From: Cordyceps javanica
Lineage: Eukaryota; Ascomycota; Sordariomycetes; Hypocreales; Cordycipitaceae
DNA length: 64,000 nt
Reading direction: 5' to 3'
NCBI GenBank assembly: GCA_036850795.1
Contig: JAAECO010000004.1
Location: 6,572,001 to 6,636,000, forward strand
Both the position numbers and the translations under genes were made by a program. The notes beneath the pieces were generated by a model. The model saw only the letters and a list, made by a program, of their open reading frames with translations, made no database searches and was not told the DNA's origin. Positions within the stretch are counted from its first letter, which is position 1; each line of letters opens with the position of its first letter. Positions 1 through 12,820 of this stretch are shown here, one piece after another.

Positions 1-563
1 CTGCCAGGTATTGATCTGGGACCTCATCAACTCAGCCTCATCTATGGGTCCCTCCAACGGGTCGCAGGAGAACACGAGAAGCCCCGTCGCCAGCTGGGAA
101 TGCGACTATGAAGTTGGCAATCTGGGCTGGACGCCACACTTGCAAGGTCATGACTATGGCGAATGGCTGGGCGTGAGTGCTGGGCGAGGCATTTGGGGAG
201 CACGCCTCAATTGAAGCCCACTCACAGAGGGCCATAGTAGCAGGCCTTCAAACCTGTTCGACTGTTGACAGTCAACAACACACCATGGCTTGAAACTTGA
301 CTTTTGGGCGGGATTATATGCTGTAAACGGAGATTTCTGTCATGTCCTTTCTTTTGTTTGGCATCCAGGTAGCTGGCTCGCAAATTTGCACATTGCATCG
401 AGCACGGCGGCAGCTGTAAAATGGTGGAATGGGTACACGACTTTTTATACCCTGGTGCTCCTAGGGATACATATGTAGGGAGTTGCAGGTCATTGGATTT
501 TCAATACATAAAACATTCATCGACACCCCGCGCCCCGCGCCGCGGATATTCCAGCAGCGAAAG
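1..563. other. Intergenic, no gene recognised
   Basis: Only short open frames without recognisable protein similarity or fungal splice structure. It lies downstream of the minus-strand oxidoreductase gene and presumably holds its 3' UTR. Nothing else is seen. Confidence 0.5.
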
Positions 564-1695
564 TTACAGTCGGAAGACGCTGCCACCCACCGCAGGCCTT
601 ACTACTGCTTTGCCAAAGATTTTGCGCTCGGACATGTCTTTCAGCGCCTTCGGTACACTCTCAAGTCCCTCATACATTACAGAGAGAGTAGGCTTGACGC
701 TCAAATACTCTAGCATTGGGTAGAGCTGCTCCCAGATCTCCGCTCTCTTCGCAGGATTATCCCTTAAAGTCTGTCCAAAACGCTGCAAAACCAAATGTTA
801 GTAACATAATTTCACCATCAATAATGGAACGGCATACATATCCTATGAGTTCCGCTTGCTTTAAGAGAATGCGATTCATGGCAATCTTCTCAAATTTGCC
901 ACCCAACCCTGCAAAGCCAGCCACAACAATGCGGCCTTTGGACGCCGTGCATTTGAGACTGGACTCGACCAGCCCGACCGGGTCAAACACCACATCCGCA
1001 CCTCTACCACCCGTCATAGTATTGACACTTTCCCACCAGGATGTGTCCGTGGAGTAGTTGATGCACTCGCTCGCGCCGTAGCCCTTGGCGTAGGCGCACT
1101 TGGCGTCAGATCCGGCGGTGCCAATGACGCGGCAGCCTTTGGCCGCGGCGATCTGGCACGCCATGACGCCCAAGCCTCCAGCAGCCGCGTGTACTAGGAC
1201 AATCTCGCCGGCGCGTAGGCGGCCGGCAGAGACGAGGCCGTCATACGACACTGGTAGGGTGGCGGCGAGTCCGGCGGCCGCCTCCACCGGCCAGCCTTCG
1301 GGGACACGCAACAGCGAGGAGATCTGGTCCCTGGGGAAGGAGATAACCTCGGCGTACGAGCCGGCGTAGTCACCGAAAACGGCATCGCCTTTTTGAAATT
1401 CACAGTCTGCTGGTGCCTCAAGTACAATACCGGCGAACTCGAGGCCGAGGATGAAAGGGGGAGTAACATGCCTCTTGTTGTTTTGGTGTTTTCCGCGAGC
1501 CTGAGCTAGTTTAGATACACAATGATTATATATGCATACTTGCAGAATACTCACGTAAAGAGTGTCGACATAATTGACCCCGACACCTCGAACTCGGATC
1601 AGAACGTTGTCACCCGTCGCTTCAGGGCTAGGGACCTCGGATACACGCACTTCGTCCAACAGGGAGCAAAATTTGTCTATTAAGATAGCTTTCAT
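564..1695 (-). CDS. Quinone oxidoreductase-like MDR dehydrogenase
   Basis: NADPH-dependent oxidoreductase of the medium-chain (zinc-alcohol-dehydrogenase-like) superfamily, closest in layout to the quinone oxidoreductase group. I read three exons (1555-1695, 838-1500, 564-782) giving 340 residues, the usual length. Intron 1501-1554 starts GTGAGT and ends CAG; intron 783-837 starts GTATGC and has a perfect GTTACTAAC branch site. The first splice removes an in-frame insertion after residue 47 and the second joins 'ELIGY' to 'RFGQTL', as in the family. An N-terminal GroES-like fold with GLEFAG is followed by a Rossmann nucleotide site (AAAGGLGVMACQIAAAKG). The structural-zinc cysteine cluster of true alcohol dehydrogenases is not visible, which fits the zinc-independent group. 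The substrate is unknown. It is divergent from the Spt5 gene. Confidence 0.88.
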
Positions 1696-2206
1696 CTTTT
1701 CATTCGCACCAGCTGAGCTTGCACGTCAAAATATCGACTGTCATTCAGATGTGTCGTTGTCGCGTTTCGGTAACAGTCGGTTAAGTTGGAGTGGACCAAG
1801 TATATGCCAGGACGACCCAGACTTATAAGCGCTTGACAAAATGTAGTCAACTAGAAACTGAGCGTCTCACGAAACAACATACCGGCAACAACTATTAATA
1901 CTGTTTTGTTTATTTCGATTAAGTAATATACATTCCCGTTTCATACTCACTTTATTTCACCTACTGCTGCTGCACCTCAGTTGATAACCGCCAAGCGACC
2001 GGTTGGTTACAGGTGGAAGCTCGGTGACACCCGATAATTAGCCGGCGTGCGCATTTCGCCGTCGCACCGCGATCCAGCAATCTTGTCCTAGACATGCCAG
2101 AGCCACAACGCCTAGAAGTGCACCACCATTTACTCCCCCGCTCCCTGCACATAGTCTCTGGCATCGAAAATTTTCGAGGGACACGCCACCGGCCGTTGAT
2201 CTCATC
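1696..2206. promoter_or_regulatory. Divergent promoter region, MDR gene / SPT5
   Basis: A 511-bp gap between two start codons on opposite strands, so both genes' promoters must lie here or overlap. No TATA box of clear quality was seen. Stretches are AT-rich around 1880-1960. Confidence 0.55.
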
Positions 2207-5200
2207 ATGGCTTCCAACGACCCTCGATTCGATGACTCGTCAGACGAGGAGGACTTCAATCCTGCTCCCGCTGATCTGTCTGATGAGGAGCCGGAACGCG
2301 AACAGCGCAGGGAGGAGAAGCGCCGCAAGGATTCAGTCCGCGATGATGATGAAGACGATGATGAAAACACGTCACCTGCGCGTCCCAAACACGTAGATGA
2401 AGATGAGGATGAGGAGGAGGAGGAGGATGAAGGCGGCAAGGCCCAGAACGACGATGATGACGAGGAGGAGGAGGAAGATGATGACGACGAAGATGATGTG
2501 CAACGAGTATGTTTGTTAGCATTCAAACTTGTGCCTTTGACCTGCTAACACTACGCAAAGGGTCATCGCAGGAAGCGCCGTCGCGACCGACGCAATGCTT
2601 TCCTCGATATCGAAGCAGAAGTCGACGATGAAGACGAGGCCGAGGACGATGAAAAGGAAGATGAAGAAATAGGCGACTTCATCGACAACGAACACCCCGA
2701 TGACCTCGCTGATACCGCGCGACTCAACGATGATCGCCGCCACCGAGAGCTCGATCGCCGTCGCGACATGGAGTCGAGCCTGGACGCTGAAAAGCAAGCC
2801 GAGCTCTACCGACAACGCTATGCCAAGTACCGCTCTGGAAAGGGTACAGGCGAATCTGCCGTTGTTCCCAAGCGCCTGCTACTCCCCAGTGTTGATGATC
2901 CAGGTATTTGGGCTGTGCGCTGTAAAGAAGGCAAGGAGCGCGAGGTGGTCTTTTCCATCATGAAGCGCATCGAGGAGCGTATGGGCACAAAGGGCGAGCT
3001 CGCCATCACGGCTGCGTTTGAGCGTGGCGGCACAAACTCTGTCATGAAGGGTATTGTCTACATCGAGGCTCAGCGCCAGACAGATATTCTCGTCGCGCTC
3101 GACGGCATTCTCAACATCTACCCGCGAACCAAGATGACACTTGTCGACATCAAAGATATGCCTGAGCTTCTTCGCGTGACCAAGACGGCCACTCTAGAGC
3201 CTGGCGCGTGGTGTCGATTGCGCCGCCCCATCAAGCACAACGGCGACCTTGCGCAGGTCTTGGCTGTGACAGAGAATGGCTTAGAAGCGCGTGTCCGGTT
3301 TATCCCGCGACTCGACTACGGTATGCGTGATGATGCACTTGGCAACGTGACGCAAGATGGCAAAAGAAAGCGAGCCTTTGGAGCGGGCCCCAAGCCTCCT
3401 CAGCGTCTCTTCAGTGAAGTCGAGGCACGCAAGCGCCATCCCCGGTACATTCAGGGTAATCCGACCACAAACACTTGGACGTATATGGGTGACGAATTCG
3501 AGAACGGATTTCAGGTCAAGGATGTCAAGATTCAGCAGCTGATTCTCACTGACGTGAACCCTACACTGGAAGAAGTCACGCGTTTCGCCTCTGGGGCCGA
3601 AGATGGTACGGAAAATCTTGACTTGAAGGCGCTCGCTGCTAGTCTCAAAGACAGCAACACCAAGGTCACTTATCTACCTGGTGATGTCATTGAAGTCTAT
3701 TCCGGTGAACAAAAAGGTGTCGTTGGCAAGGCTACCAATGTGCAGGGTGATATTGTCACCATGACTGTGACGGAAGGCGACCTGACTGGCCAAACGATCG
3801 AGGTACCGATCAAAGGTTTGCGCAAGCGATTTAAGATTGGTGATCATGTCAAGGTTATTGGTGGTAGCAGATTCCAGGATGAAGTCGGAACCGTGGTGAA
3901 AATTTCGGAAGACAGAGTGACTCTGCTCACTGACCACACGAACAACGAAGTGACCGTCTTCAGCAAGGACCTTCGTGAGGCCAGCGACATTGGTGGACAG
4001 GGGTCGCTAGGTCAGTACTCGCTCCACGACCTAGTCCAGCTAGACATGACCACTGTGGGCTGCGTTGTCAAGGTGGACCGCGATTCGATGGTCGTTCTCG
4101 ACCAGTTTGGTGACACGAGACAGGTCATGCCGTCCCAAATCTCCAACAAGATTCCCAAGAGAAAGCAAGCCGTTGCGGCTGACCGTGAAGGATCTGAGAT
4201 TCGACTCGATGATGTTGTCAAGGAATACACTGGTCAGCAGAGGCAAGGCAAAATCATCCACATTCATCGTTCATACGTCTTCCTGCACACCAACGACACA
4301 AACGAAAATGCTGGTGTCTTTGTCACGAAGTCCAGCTTGGTCAACACCGTGGCGGCCAAGGGCGGTCGTGTCAACGCCGCCTCTTCCGGCCCGGACCTGA
4401 GCGCCATGAACCCTGCGCTCAAGATCCACAAGAACGGATCCGAGAATAAGCCTATCACCCCTGTCAAAATGTTTGGTCGCGACAAGGCCATCAATCAGAC
4501 TGTCATTATCAAGAAAGGTGCCTACAAGGGACTGTTGGGTATTGTCAAAGACTCCACAGACACGCATTGCCGTGTGGAGCTGCACACCAAGAGCAAGATT
4601 GTCACGGTGCCGCGAGACTCGCTCAATTTCAAGGACAAGACGAGCGGCGCCTCCATCGACATAAATGGCAGAGGCCGCGGCGCACCGGGCGGTGGCCGCG
4701 GCGACAGAATGCCCAGCTGGCAAGGTGGCTCTCGTACCCCAGCTGCTGGCGCTGCCAGCGACCGCGTTCCCGCATGGGGCTCGCGTACACCAGCGGCCAC
4801 AGGTGGCCGGACGCCTGCCTGGAAGGGCCAGGATTACTCAGGCTCGCGTACGCCTGCGTGGGCTGATGGGTCAAGAACGGTCAATCACTACGACGGCAGC
4901 CGCACAGCGTACGGTTCGGGCTCTCGTACCCCCGCATGGCAGTCCGGTGCTAGAACTCCAGCTCCTGGCGACGCTTTTGGCGCTGGCTCGCGGACACCTG
5001 CCTACGGTGGCGGCGATAGCTGGGCTTCGGGCTCCAAGACGCCTGCGTGGGGTGCCTCTGCTCCCACACCTGGCGCCAGCGGCAACGACACTTGGGGCTA
5101 CACTCCTGGCGCTAGTGCCGGTGCCTACGACGCGCCGACTCCTGGCGGTGCTCTCGGTGCTCCCACGCCGGGAGCCTTTGGAGCCCCGACACCGGGCGCA

Positions 5201-5401
5201 TACTCGGCGCCCACGCCCGCTGCCAGTGCTCCCACGCCCGGCGCAGGATGGCAGGGCGGTTGGGGTGCAGACTCTGCGCCGACACCGGCCGCAGGCGCGC
5301 CGACACCCGCAGCAACCGGTTACTACGGCGCACCTACACCGGCTGCGCCTCCCGAGACGCCCGGTGCTAGCGGCCCGCGATATGTGGAGGACGACGATTG
5401 A
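2207..5401 (+). CDS. SPT5: Transcription elongation factor Spt5
   Basis: Large subunit of the Spt4-Spt5 (DSIF) complex, which rides on RNA polymerase II and couples elongation to RNA processing in the nucleus. Two exons, 2207-2506 and 2561-5401, joined in phase 0 across a 54-bp intron (GTATGT donor, GCTAAC branch, AAG acceptor), give about 1046 residues, the normal fungal length. In order: a very acidic N-terminus (residues 1-165, long Asp/Glu runs); the NusG N-terminal (NGN) domain at about 213-309; several KOW domains, recognisable at 'LPGDVIEVYSGEQKGVV', 'KIGDHVKVIGG' and 'VIIKKGAYKGLLGIV'; and a C-terminal repeat region. That region (nucleotides 4720-5370) has two repeat flavours, GSRTPAW and APTPGA, the likely substrate of the Bur1/Cdk9 kinase. 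Identification is firm. Confidence 0.97.
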
Positions 5402-5718
5402 GGGAAGTGTCTTTTAAATGTTCATTTGGGCGTTTGGGCAGAGCTATTCGTGTAATATTATCATCTAGAAAAACGAGCCTCTTTCTTGGCTGGAGATGGA
5501 TTGTGCAGCCGAGGGAAATGGGGTATTAAGAGCGAATGAGTTTATAAAATTGAGCACTTGGCTGTTGATTTCAAATATGTATGCTGCGTTTTCACTCTTC
5601 CACGGAAGTGACCGAAGCTGCCGTTGACCCACATAAAAAGTAGCTTTGAGGGCCGAGGTCGCGAAAGCCTCTGGGCTTATGTAGACTCGTAGAGTACAAA
5701 CCACATACGTGTCTCGCC
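5402..5718. other. Intergenic, 3' UTR of SPT5
   Basis: 317 bp between two same-strand genes, holding the SPT5 3' end and the promoter of the next gene. No other element was recognised. Confidence 0.5.
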
Positions 5719-6278
5719 ATGATCTCTCCCAGCTTGCAAAACCGCATGCTCTGCGTGCGCTGTGCGCACTCTGCTGCCCGCAGCAACGCCGCTGTCGCCG
5801 CCCAGATGGTCCAGCACCGCCTCGCATCCTCCTCCTCCTCCTCCTCTTCCTCAGCCACTCGACAACCAACTCAAGCACCGACGGCGAGACGAACAACAAT
5901 ACCGGCTTCGAGCCCGCGCTCAGGCGGTAACCTGACGCCTTCGACAGCAGCGGCATCAGCGACGGCAGCGGCGGCAGCAGCAGCAGCGCGCGTACGCATC
6001 AACGCAGAGAAGGAGGCGCCGCCAAAGGAGACGGCCGAGGCGTACAAGGCGCGGTACAAGAGCGCGGCGCGGCGGTGGACGTCGACGATTATCGCGCTGC
6101 CGATCCTGCTGGTGACGAGCTACTATCTCTTTGACCGGTGTAAGTTTTCTTTTGTTCTCTGCTGGCCCTGGGAGGTGGGATCGGGTCGAGCTAAGCTGTG
6201 TTGTGCTAACACTGCATAGTGGCTCTGGGGCATGCGCCCAAGGTGATGAATCGCGAAGTGACGAAACGAGACGACTAA
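5719..6278 (+). CDS. Small single-pass membrane protein, probably mitochondrial
   Basis: Two exons, 5719-6139 and 6220-6278, joined in phase 1 (GTAAGT donor, GCTAAC branch, TAG acceptor) give 159 residues. The N-terminus is rich in Arg, Ser and Ala with few acidic residues, as in mitochondrial presequences, and runs into low-complexity Ser and Ala tracts (nucleotides 5827-5851 and 5941-5990). A charged stretch around residues 97-120 (EKEAPPKETAEAYKARYK) precedes one hydrophobic segment of about 18 residues (TIIALPILLVTSYYLF). The spliced tail 'MNREVTKRDD' is hydrophilic. I do not recognise the family. The mitochondrial location is inferred from composition only. The splice is well supported because it replaces a frame that would otherwise read into intron sequence. 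Confidence 0.72.
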
Positions 6279-6561
6279 GTCGAAGCAGTCTACAAAATAA
6301 TCTGTTCAGACCTTTCACCGACGAAGAAGTCGACCGCAAAAGAAGGGCAAATGAATCTGTACAATATGTATTTGAATGTAGTAGTAAAGCCAAAATGCAT
6401 CCATCATATACTCGTTGCATAATCTTGACCAACATGGAATGAGACAAAACGAATCATCAAGGGCTGTAGATGGTCCAGCAGAATTTAGTCTAATAAAATG
6501 GTCTTGAATACCTTTGGATCCTGGGGGGAGAAGAAACAGAAGAACATTGCAAAGTCGAAGC

Positions 6562-8496
6562 CTAAATGTTGGACCGTGTCCAGCCCGCCTTTTGCATGTC
6601 GGCCGCGTCGCGCTTCGACCACTCGCGCAAAAGCTTGCGGACAATCTTGCCGCTGGCGAGCTTGGGCACGGCATCGACGAAGCAGACGCCGCCGGCGAGA
6701 CGTTTGTGCTTGGCGACGCGCGGGGCGAGCCAGTCCTGGATGTCGCGGGGCTGGACCTTGCCCTTGGAGACGTCCTGGATCTGGACGTAGGCGCGGGGAT
6801 ACTCTTCGTGGTCCCTAGGCTGGCATTAGTCTACCGAGTTTTGTCTTTTTTTTCTTTTTCTGTTTTGAAAATCAGAGGGTGCAAAGTGACGTACAGCTCG
6901 ATTCCGACGACGGCGGCGTCGGCTACGTGCTCGTTCTCGAGAAGCAGAGATTCCAGTTCGGCGGGGGCGACTTGCAGGCCGTTGACCTTGATGAGCTCCT
7001 GTAGTGTGACGCGGTTAACGGCCTGGGATTCCTATGCACCAAGTAGTTACCATAAAAGAGTCTCGCTCACCTTTTTCCGGTCGACAATCCACAGCAGGCC
7101 CTCTTCATTGTACACTGCGACGTCTCCCGTGCGCAGCCAGCCGTCGGCGTCGAGCGTCTCCCGCGTCGCCTCTTCGTTGCGCCAGTAGCCGAGCATGACG
7201 TTGGGCCCGCGGACGAAGAGCTCGCCGGGCTCGCCCGCGGCCACCTCGCGGCCGTCGTCGCCGAGAAACTTGGCCTCGCAGTTGGGCAGCAGCATGCCGC
7301 AGCTGGCCTGGCGGTCGACGCGGCCGGCGGGCAGGCCCGAGGCGGCGCACGTCAGCTCCGTCATGCCCCAGCCCTGGACAATGTTGGCGCGGAAGCGGTC
7401 GGCGACGTCGTTTTGCAGGTCGGCCTTGAGCGGCGCGGCGCCGCAGCTGATGTCGGCGACGCTCGAGAGGTCGTAGCGCGCGACCTCGGGCCGCTTCGAC
7501 AGCATGACGACGACGGGCGGCACCACCTGCAGCACATTGGGCCGGTAGCGCTCGACGCACCGCAGGTAGCGCTCAAAGTGGAAGACGGGCATGACGTAGA
7601 CGGTGACGTGCCGCCGCGCGGCCATGAGGATGGTGTACATCTGGCCGTAGGCGTGGTAGAGCGGCAGGAAGGCGAGCCAGACGTCGTCGGCCAGCGCGGG
7701 CGTGAGCCCGTGCGGGTGGTGCCGCATCCCGATGAGCTGCTGCACGTTGGCGACGAGGTTGCGGTGCGCGCCGCACACGCCCTTGGGCAGCCCGGTCGTG
7801 CCGGAGCTGTAGTTGATGGTGGCCAGCTGCGTGCGCGCCTCGGCGGCGGACAGCGACGGCCACGTCCACGACGCGGCGGCCGCCTCGGGCGCCAGGAACG
7901 AGGTCCAGTCGCGGAGGCCCTCGACGCTGGTCGTGCCGCCGCCGCCGGAGACGTCGTCGCTAAAGTGAAAGATGCGGTCCCGGGGGAACTGCGTCTCCGC
8001 GGCGGCGGCGAGGACGTCGTCAATCTTGGAGGGGTGGGCGAGGATGACCTTGGCCTGGGCATTGGCGATTTGGTAGGCGATTTCTAAGGACTAGAGGTCA
8101 GTCTTTGGTCTACGAATGATCTTTGTCGGCTAATTTTTTGGTAATTAGCCGTGAATGCAACGAAAAAAAAAGACATGTACCTTTCGGCGTGTAGGCCGGA
8201 TTGGCTCCCGTAAAGGCGCACGTCGAGCCGACGACGCCCAGGTACAGCACAGGCACAAAGATGTGGTTCGTCGAGCACATCATGACCACGTCCCCTCGCT
8301 TCAGGCCGAGCTGCTCGAGGCCGGCACCCAGCCTCTTGATCCAGCCGAGAGCCTGCCGCAGCGACAGGCTCTTGGCGGGGTCGTCGGCGTCGACCCAGAG
8401 CGGCTTGTCGGTGACATCTTGGGGGTTGGCAAAGATGTAGTCGAGGATGTTGACCGAGGGAATCTCGACGTCGGGTAATTTCGAGCCGACGGGCAT
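6562..8496 (-). CDS. Acyl-CoA synthetase, 4-coumarate:CoA ligase-like (ANL superfamily)
   Basis: Activates a carboxylic acid as an acyl-adenylate and transfers it to CoA. Four exons on the minus strand (8181-8496, 7071-8083, 6895-6998, 6562-6814) join in phases 1, 0 and 2 and give 561 residues, a usual length. Core motifs are intact: the P-loop 'YSSGTTGLPKG', 'GWGMTEL', the adenylation motif 'DGWLRTGD', the hinge 'VDRKKELIKVNGLQVAP' (which fixes the third exon start at 6998) and the C-terminal lysine motif 'PKLASGKIVRK'. The last residues (SNI) are not a clear peroxisomal PTS1. It sits about 800 bp from a same-strand acyl-CoA oxidase-like gene, so a shared role in acyl-chain metabolism is possible. 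The substrate cannot be told from sequence; aryl acid or medium/long-chain acid are both possible. Confidence 0.92.
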
Positions 8497-9294
8497 TGCG
8501 AGTTTTCCTCCTTGTCGTTTGTTGAATCTGGTCTATTTGCCCCTCTTTGCTATCTTGCCAATGATTATGTTCCTGCGTCGCACAAAACGTTGCGAGATGG
8601 GGGAAAAGGGCGGCGAGTCTCTGCTTATGCGGAGAACCGAGGTTCTGCGGCTGGCTGTATGGACAAGGGGCCTGCGGATGCACCAGTTGATGCAACAGAA
8701 AGATTGGATGGGGACGAACAGCTATACAATAAAGTGCGACAAGAACAAGTGATGATGTAGAGTAAAATTTATGGACAATGGCTTGTTTGAAATAATACAG
8801 ACATGGACGGGCTACGGCAAGTCGGCAAATGCTCCGCGGGGTTGCGATCTTTCCCCAGGCTGGTCGTTTAGTTCTGGCCAGTAGTGGTGGCAGAGAAACC
8901 AAGCAAAGCCCGCGGAGTTAATGTTGCAGGATAGCCTAGGTATTTTGCCATGTTTAATGGGTCTAGCTGCCGTTTCCCCCTGCTTCTTCGCCCTTTGTAG
9001 ATGATAGTATCTGCAGATGTAACCCTAACCCTGACCACTTACCACCTAGTATATATGTCTCCCAGTAGGCCTCTCTAATAGACATATAAGGCACCATAAA
9101 TGTGATTAGCCAGCAAAATCAGTGAAATAACAGTCTCAGTGAGCCAATGTCGATGCACAATTCACCGTCTCACAGTACGTAGACAACTAGGCAGCCTCCT
9201 CTCACGCACAGCAACGGCATTGTTGCTGTATCTTAGCAACAGAAGCGATTCACGTTTCATTACCACTTTGATGCATAAATAAATTCAATATTGA
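8497..9294. other. Intergenic with short telomere-like motif
   Basis: 798 bp without a supported gene. It contains the promoter of the minus-strand acyl-CoA synthetase gene. Around 9019-9033 are two consecutive TAACCC units, the fungal telomere repeat; two copies is compatible with chance or a repair scar. Confidence 0.45.
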
Positions 9295-11146
9295 TTACAT
9301 TTTTGCCATGGTGGCATTTTCCTTTTCAAGTCCTGCCGTGCTGAAGCATGGGAGGTTGCACACCGTCTCCGCCCACTCGCCCTCATTCGCAACGAGCGGC
9401 GACGTCACGTAACCTCTCGCGCCCGTCCTCTCCAACAGCTCGTCCAATCTTGGTCGCAGCCGCTCATACGCCGCCGTCTCCATATCTTGGGCTTGATCCT
9501 GCGTGTATGACAGGTTCTCGACGTACCAGGCTGGGTCCTCGTTGACACAGGCAGCCTCAAATGCGCCCAGAACATCGGCTGACACGGCGGAAATGGTGGC
9601 AGACTTGGCAGCTTCGAATGCCATACGATGTCCGATGGCAACAATCAGTTGGCGACAGCGGGGCAGGCCACGAGCATTGAACGAGTCACCGTGGAAAGAT
9701 GACGAGTCGCTCGCCACACCTTGGAGGCGGGAGAATAGGCCAGACTCGTGGCGGGCGAGCAGCGTGTTCGGGTCTTGTGCGGCAGGAAGAGTATATCTCC
9801 CGGAGAGGAGCTCAACTGCCAGACGCAAAGATAAAACGTGGACATCGCCTTCCGCGACTGCATTGGCCGAGTAAGACAGATACAAGTCGGCGAGCTGGTT
9901 GTGTGGGTAGTATCCGCGCCACCCGCACCTGTCCGCCAATTCAGGCATTACACGAAACATGTGCACGACTGTTGCCTTGAAGACGACAGCTAAGCCCCTT
10001 CGCACCAAAATGTCCAGATTGCGGTCGTTACTGAAAAGGTCAGTGGTCCAGCGCGCATAAGCACCCAGAACCTCGGCAGCCACGAGGGCTTGCAGTATAG
10101 GTCTGTATTGAGTACTGAATGAGATTATGGGCACGAGCTTGCCTTTACCACCAGCCTTCTCAACTAGACGGTGCTTGCTATACACGCCAGTGATATAGGA
10201 TGCGACTCGAAGGCATGCAATGTTGCCGAGGGACAGGGCGATGGCACCGACGGAGACACGCCAGAGCTGACGGTGCAGGTCCAGTCCCGCATCGCCGGTT
10301 GCTCGCTCTGGACTGCCTAGAAGCGCAGAAGGTGGAAGATGGACGTGGCGGAATGATGTCAGCGAGTGGTCGAGGGGCGTTGTGCCGGGCCGGACTGGCA
10401 GCATCCACGCTGTCACGCCCGGGTGCATCTTGTGTGCTGAAGCGAGGGGCACAAGAAAAAGCTTGAAACCACGGGGGTCGACAGAACCGTCAGGTTGGGG
10501 TACCACGAGTTTGGCGAGAACAACCGCAACACGAGGGCAGCGAGCGAGGGGTGTCGTGGGCGGCATAGCCTTGGCTGCAGCCGGACTCGGCGTGTGTATG
10601 TCGTAGGAGCCGTCAGGAAGGAGAGTGGCGGTGGTCTCCATGTTCTTGACGTCGAGACCGTGGCCAAACTCGGTGAGAAGAAACGAAGCACACGTGCGGA
10701 AAGACATGAGATCCTCGAGGAGAGTATCTAGGTCGGTCCGGGACGTAGCGGCAACGTGCGCCCCAATGCTGCCAACACAGAGGTTCAGATGGATCTGCGC
10801 GATCATGAGAGCCGAGATATCGCGAGTGAGAGTCACTAGGGACTTTGTTGGCGCAAGTTGTGCAGTGGCGAGCGCCAAGGTCAAGAGAACACTTACAATC
10901 AAGATGGAAATCCCAGAATTTAGGGCTGAGGTTTACGATGTCATGGACGGTGAGGCCTGGGCGGAACGGGTTAGATGACTCTTGGGAGGTAGCCGTTGGT
11001 GGACGCATACCAGATTTGAGGCATAGTGATTTCGCCCGCTCATAGGCAATATGATAAGTATCCGGTGACGCAAAAAAGGATTGCTGGGGTTTGTATTCCC
11101 ATTCTTTGTCCTCCATTGTCGGTATCTTGAGCAATTGACTCGACAT
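9295..11146 (-). CDS. Acyl-CoA oxidase / dehydrogenase-like flavoprotein
   Basis: Member of the acyl-CoA dehydrogenase/oxidase superfamily, FAD-dependent alpha,beta-desaturation of an acyl-CoA. Two exons, 10897-11146 and 9295-10835, joined in phase 1 (GTAAGT donor, TAG acceptor) give 596 residues; the start is the first ATG in frame, with only GTG further up. The middle domain carries 'LTEFGHGLD' and 'NMETTATLLPDG', the FAD/acyl contact segment seen in fungal acyl-CoA oxidases, then 'LDHSLTSFRHVHLPPSALLG'. At 596 residues it is shorter than classic peroxisomal oxidases (about 660-700), and its C-terminus (ATMAKM) is not a PTS1. It may therefore be a specialised enzyme rather than the main beta-oxidation oxidase. 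Its neighbour on the same strand is the acyl-CoA synthetase. Confidence 0.82.
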
Positions 11147-12820
11147 TGGAATATTGGAGTTTCCTGATGCCTGACTTGGGGGCTGCACGAAGACTTATCA
11201 ACTGCCTGCATCACACAATCTGGGCGAGCGAAAAGAAGCATGGTGGTCTCGTGGTTAGATATAGAAAGAGCTTTTTGTTTCATCTCAGCAGGCCGCGCTA
11301 ATGACATGACCGTACCATCGGCTGGGTTTCGGCGAGACACGGCACACGAAGATGGTTAGAAGCATTGTATACTCTATTCAGCCGCAGATGACAGACCAGT
11401 TAGCGCCCAGCTCGATCTGGAGCTGCCCTGCCGGAGGGCCACATGATCGGCTAGGGCTGCGAGAGAATCTCAGTCAACGGAGCGCGTTGTTGGGTAACAG
11501 CAGACTGATGGGAAGAAAGGAATACACTTGTTGCGGGGAAAAGAAACGCCATCTTCGTGAAAAAAGCAATACCCTGTGCTAGACCCTGACGCTCAGTTAC
11601 GATTTGATCAACAGATCAAATTGACTGCACCAGTCTTGTATAAAATAAGTGCCGACTTATGACAGCGACATGAAAAGGTATGCTCCTGGAATCGTGTTGG
11701 TACTGAAAGGGAAGAATATTTCGCAGAAAGGGGCTCACGCCCATATTTGGGGTGATATATCAACGAGGCAAGTGGCACGGAGAGCCACAGGTACGACAGG
11801 GGTCCAATCGGTGCCGAGTACTGATACTTATCCTCTTCATAGACTTGGCGGGAGAAGAACTACGGTGGCGCCAATCCTTCAATCTATAACTTGCTTGCCT
11901 GCCCCCAGCCCCCGAAATTGCACAGCCACCAAGTTACTTGTGAATATCCACTTCCCTGGTACTTCTGCCCGACGTGCTCCGTACCTTGCGCTGTAACATC
12001 ATCCCAGCCCTGCCCAGAGAGCTGCAAGTGTCAACCGCCACGTTGCTGCCGCACCCTGCATCCACAGAGCCTCAACAAGGGCTTTCGATCGGCGAGTGCT
12101 GTGGGTGCTGCTGGGTAGCCAGAATCTGGAGAATCGTTGCTCAATCAGCTTGTATATCAATGAGCGGCTATTTATGAAGACCAAATCAGAGATTTCGTCT
12201 ACTTGGCATTCAATACCTATCCCAAGATGCTGCCAAAAACCAGGGTCCCAGAGTCTGGTCCAAGTTGGCCCATCTTCGGGGGAAAAGAACATTCGGCTCC
12301 AGAATCCATTCTCGGGAGCCGTGATTTTACACTTCATATTGGTTCAGCCGCTCGGTACGTTGTGCCGCCTCCGAAGTGTGTGCATGAGATTACTGAGTAC
12401 AGGCGCGGGCAGTAGCTGGTGCTGCTCGAGAAGAAAGCCCATGCGCGGGACGAAGACTAGCAATAAGCAATACTTACTGGTGATATCGTGAACTCTGGCC
12501 TGATGAATTCGCTACTGAGACATCATCATGATCTAATTACCAGCAAGTACGGAGTACGCCCCCATGCATCCAGCAGACCGTCACCTGCCCATGTCTAAGA
12601 CAAGTGAAGTCCCTTCATCTTCCATGCCTTTCTTAAAACTCGATATCCCAGACGCCACCAAGCATACATCCTACTTGAGACAGATTCGGCTTGGTGACCT
12701 CGGCGACGCTGGTCGCATCAAGAGGAGTTTTTCCAGGTACTACCGCTACCATTCTCAGGAGAGATGTAAACTCGATCCTGCACTAATAAATATCATTGAC
12801 CGCTGAGCGAGACGCTCTCC
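11147..12820. other. Intergenic, no gene recognised
   Basis: About 1.7 kb with only short, unconvincing open frames on both strands. It includes the promoter of the acyl-CoA oxidase-like gene. No RNA gene or transposon was recognised. Confidence 0.5.

Noticed and set aside
6895..7070. A 39-bp intron (7032-7070) in the acyl-CoA synthetase gene
   Set aside because: It would insert eleven extra residues in the conserved hinge; the 72-bp intron 6999-7070 restores the family sequence in frame.
9019..9033. TAACCC units as a sign of a chromosome end or fusion
   Set aside because: Only two units, and flanking genes are ordinary on both sides; too short to support a telomere origin.
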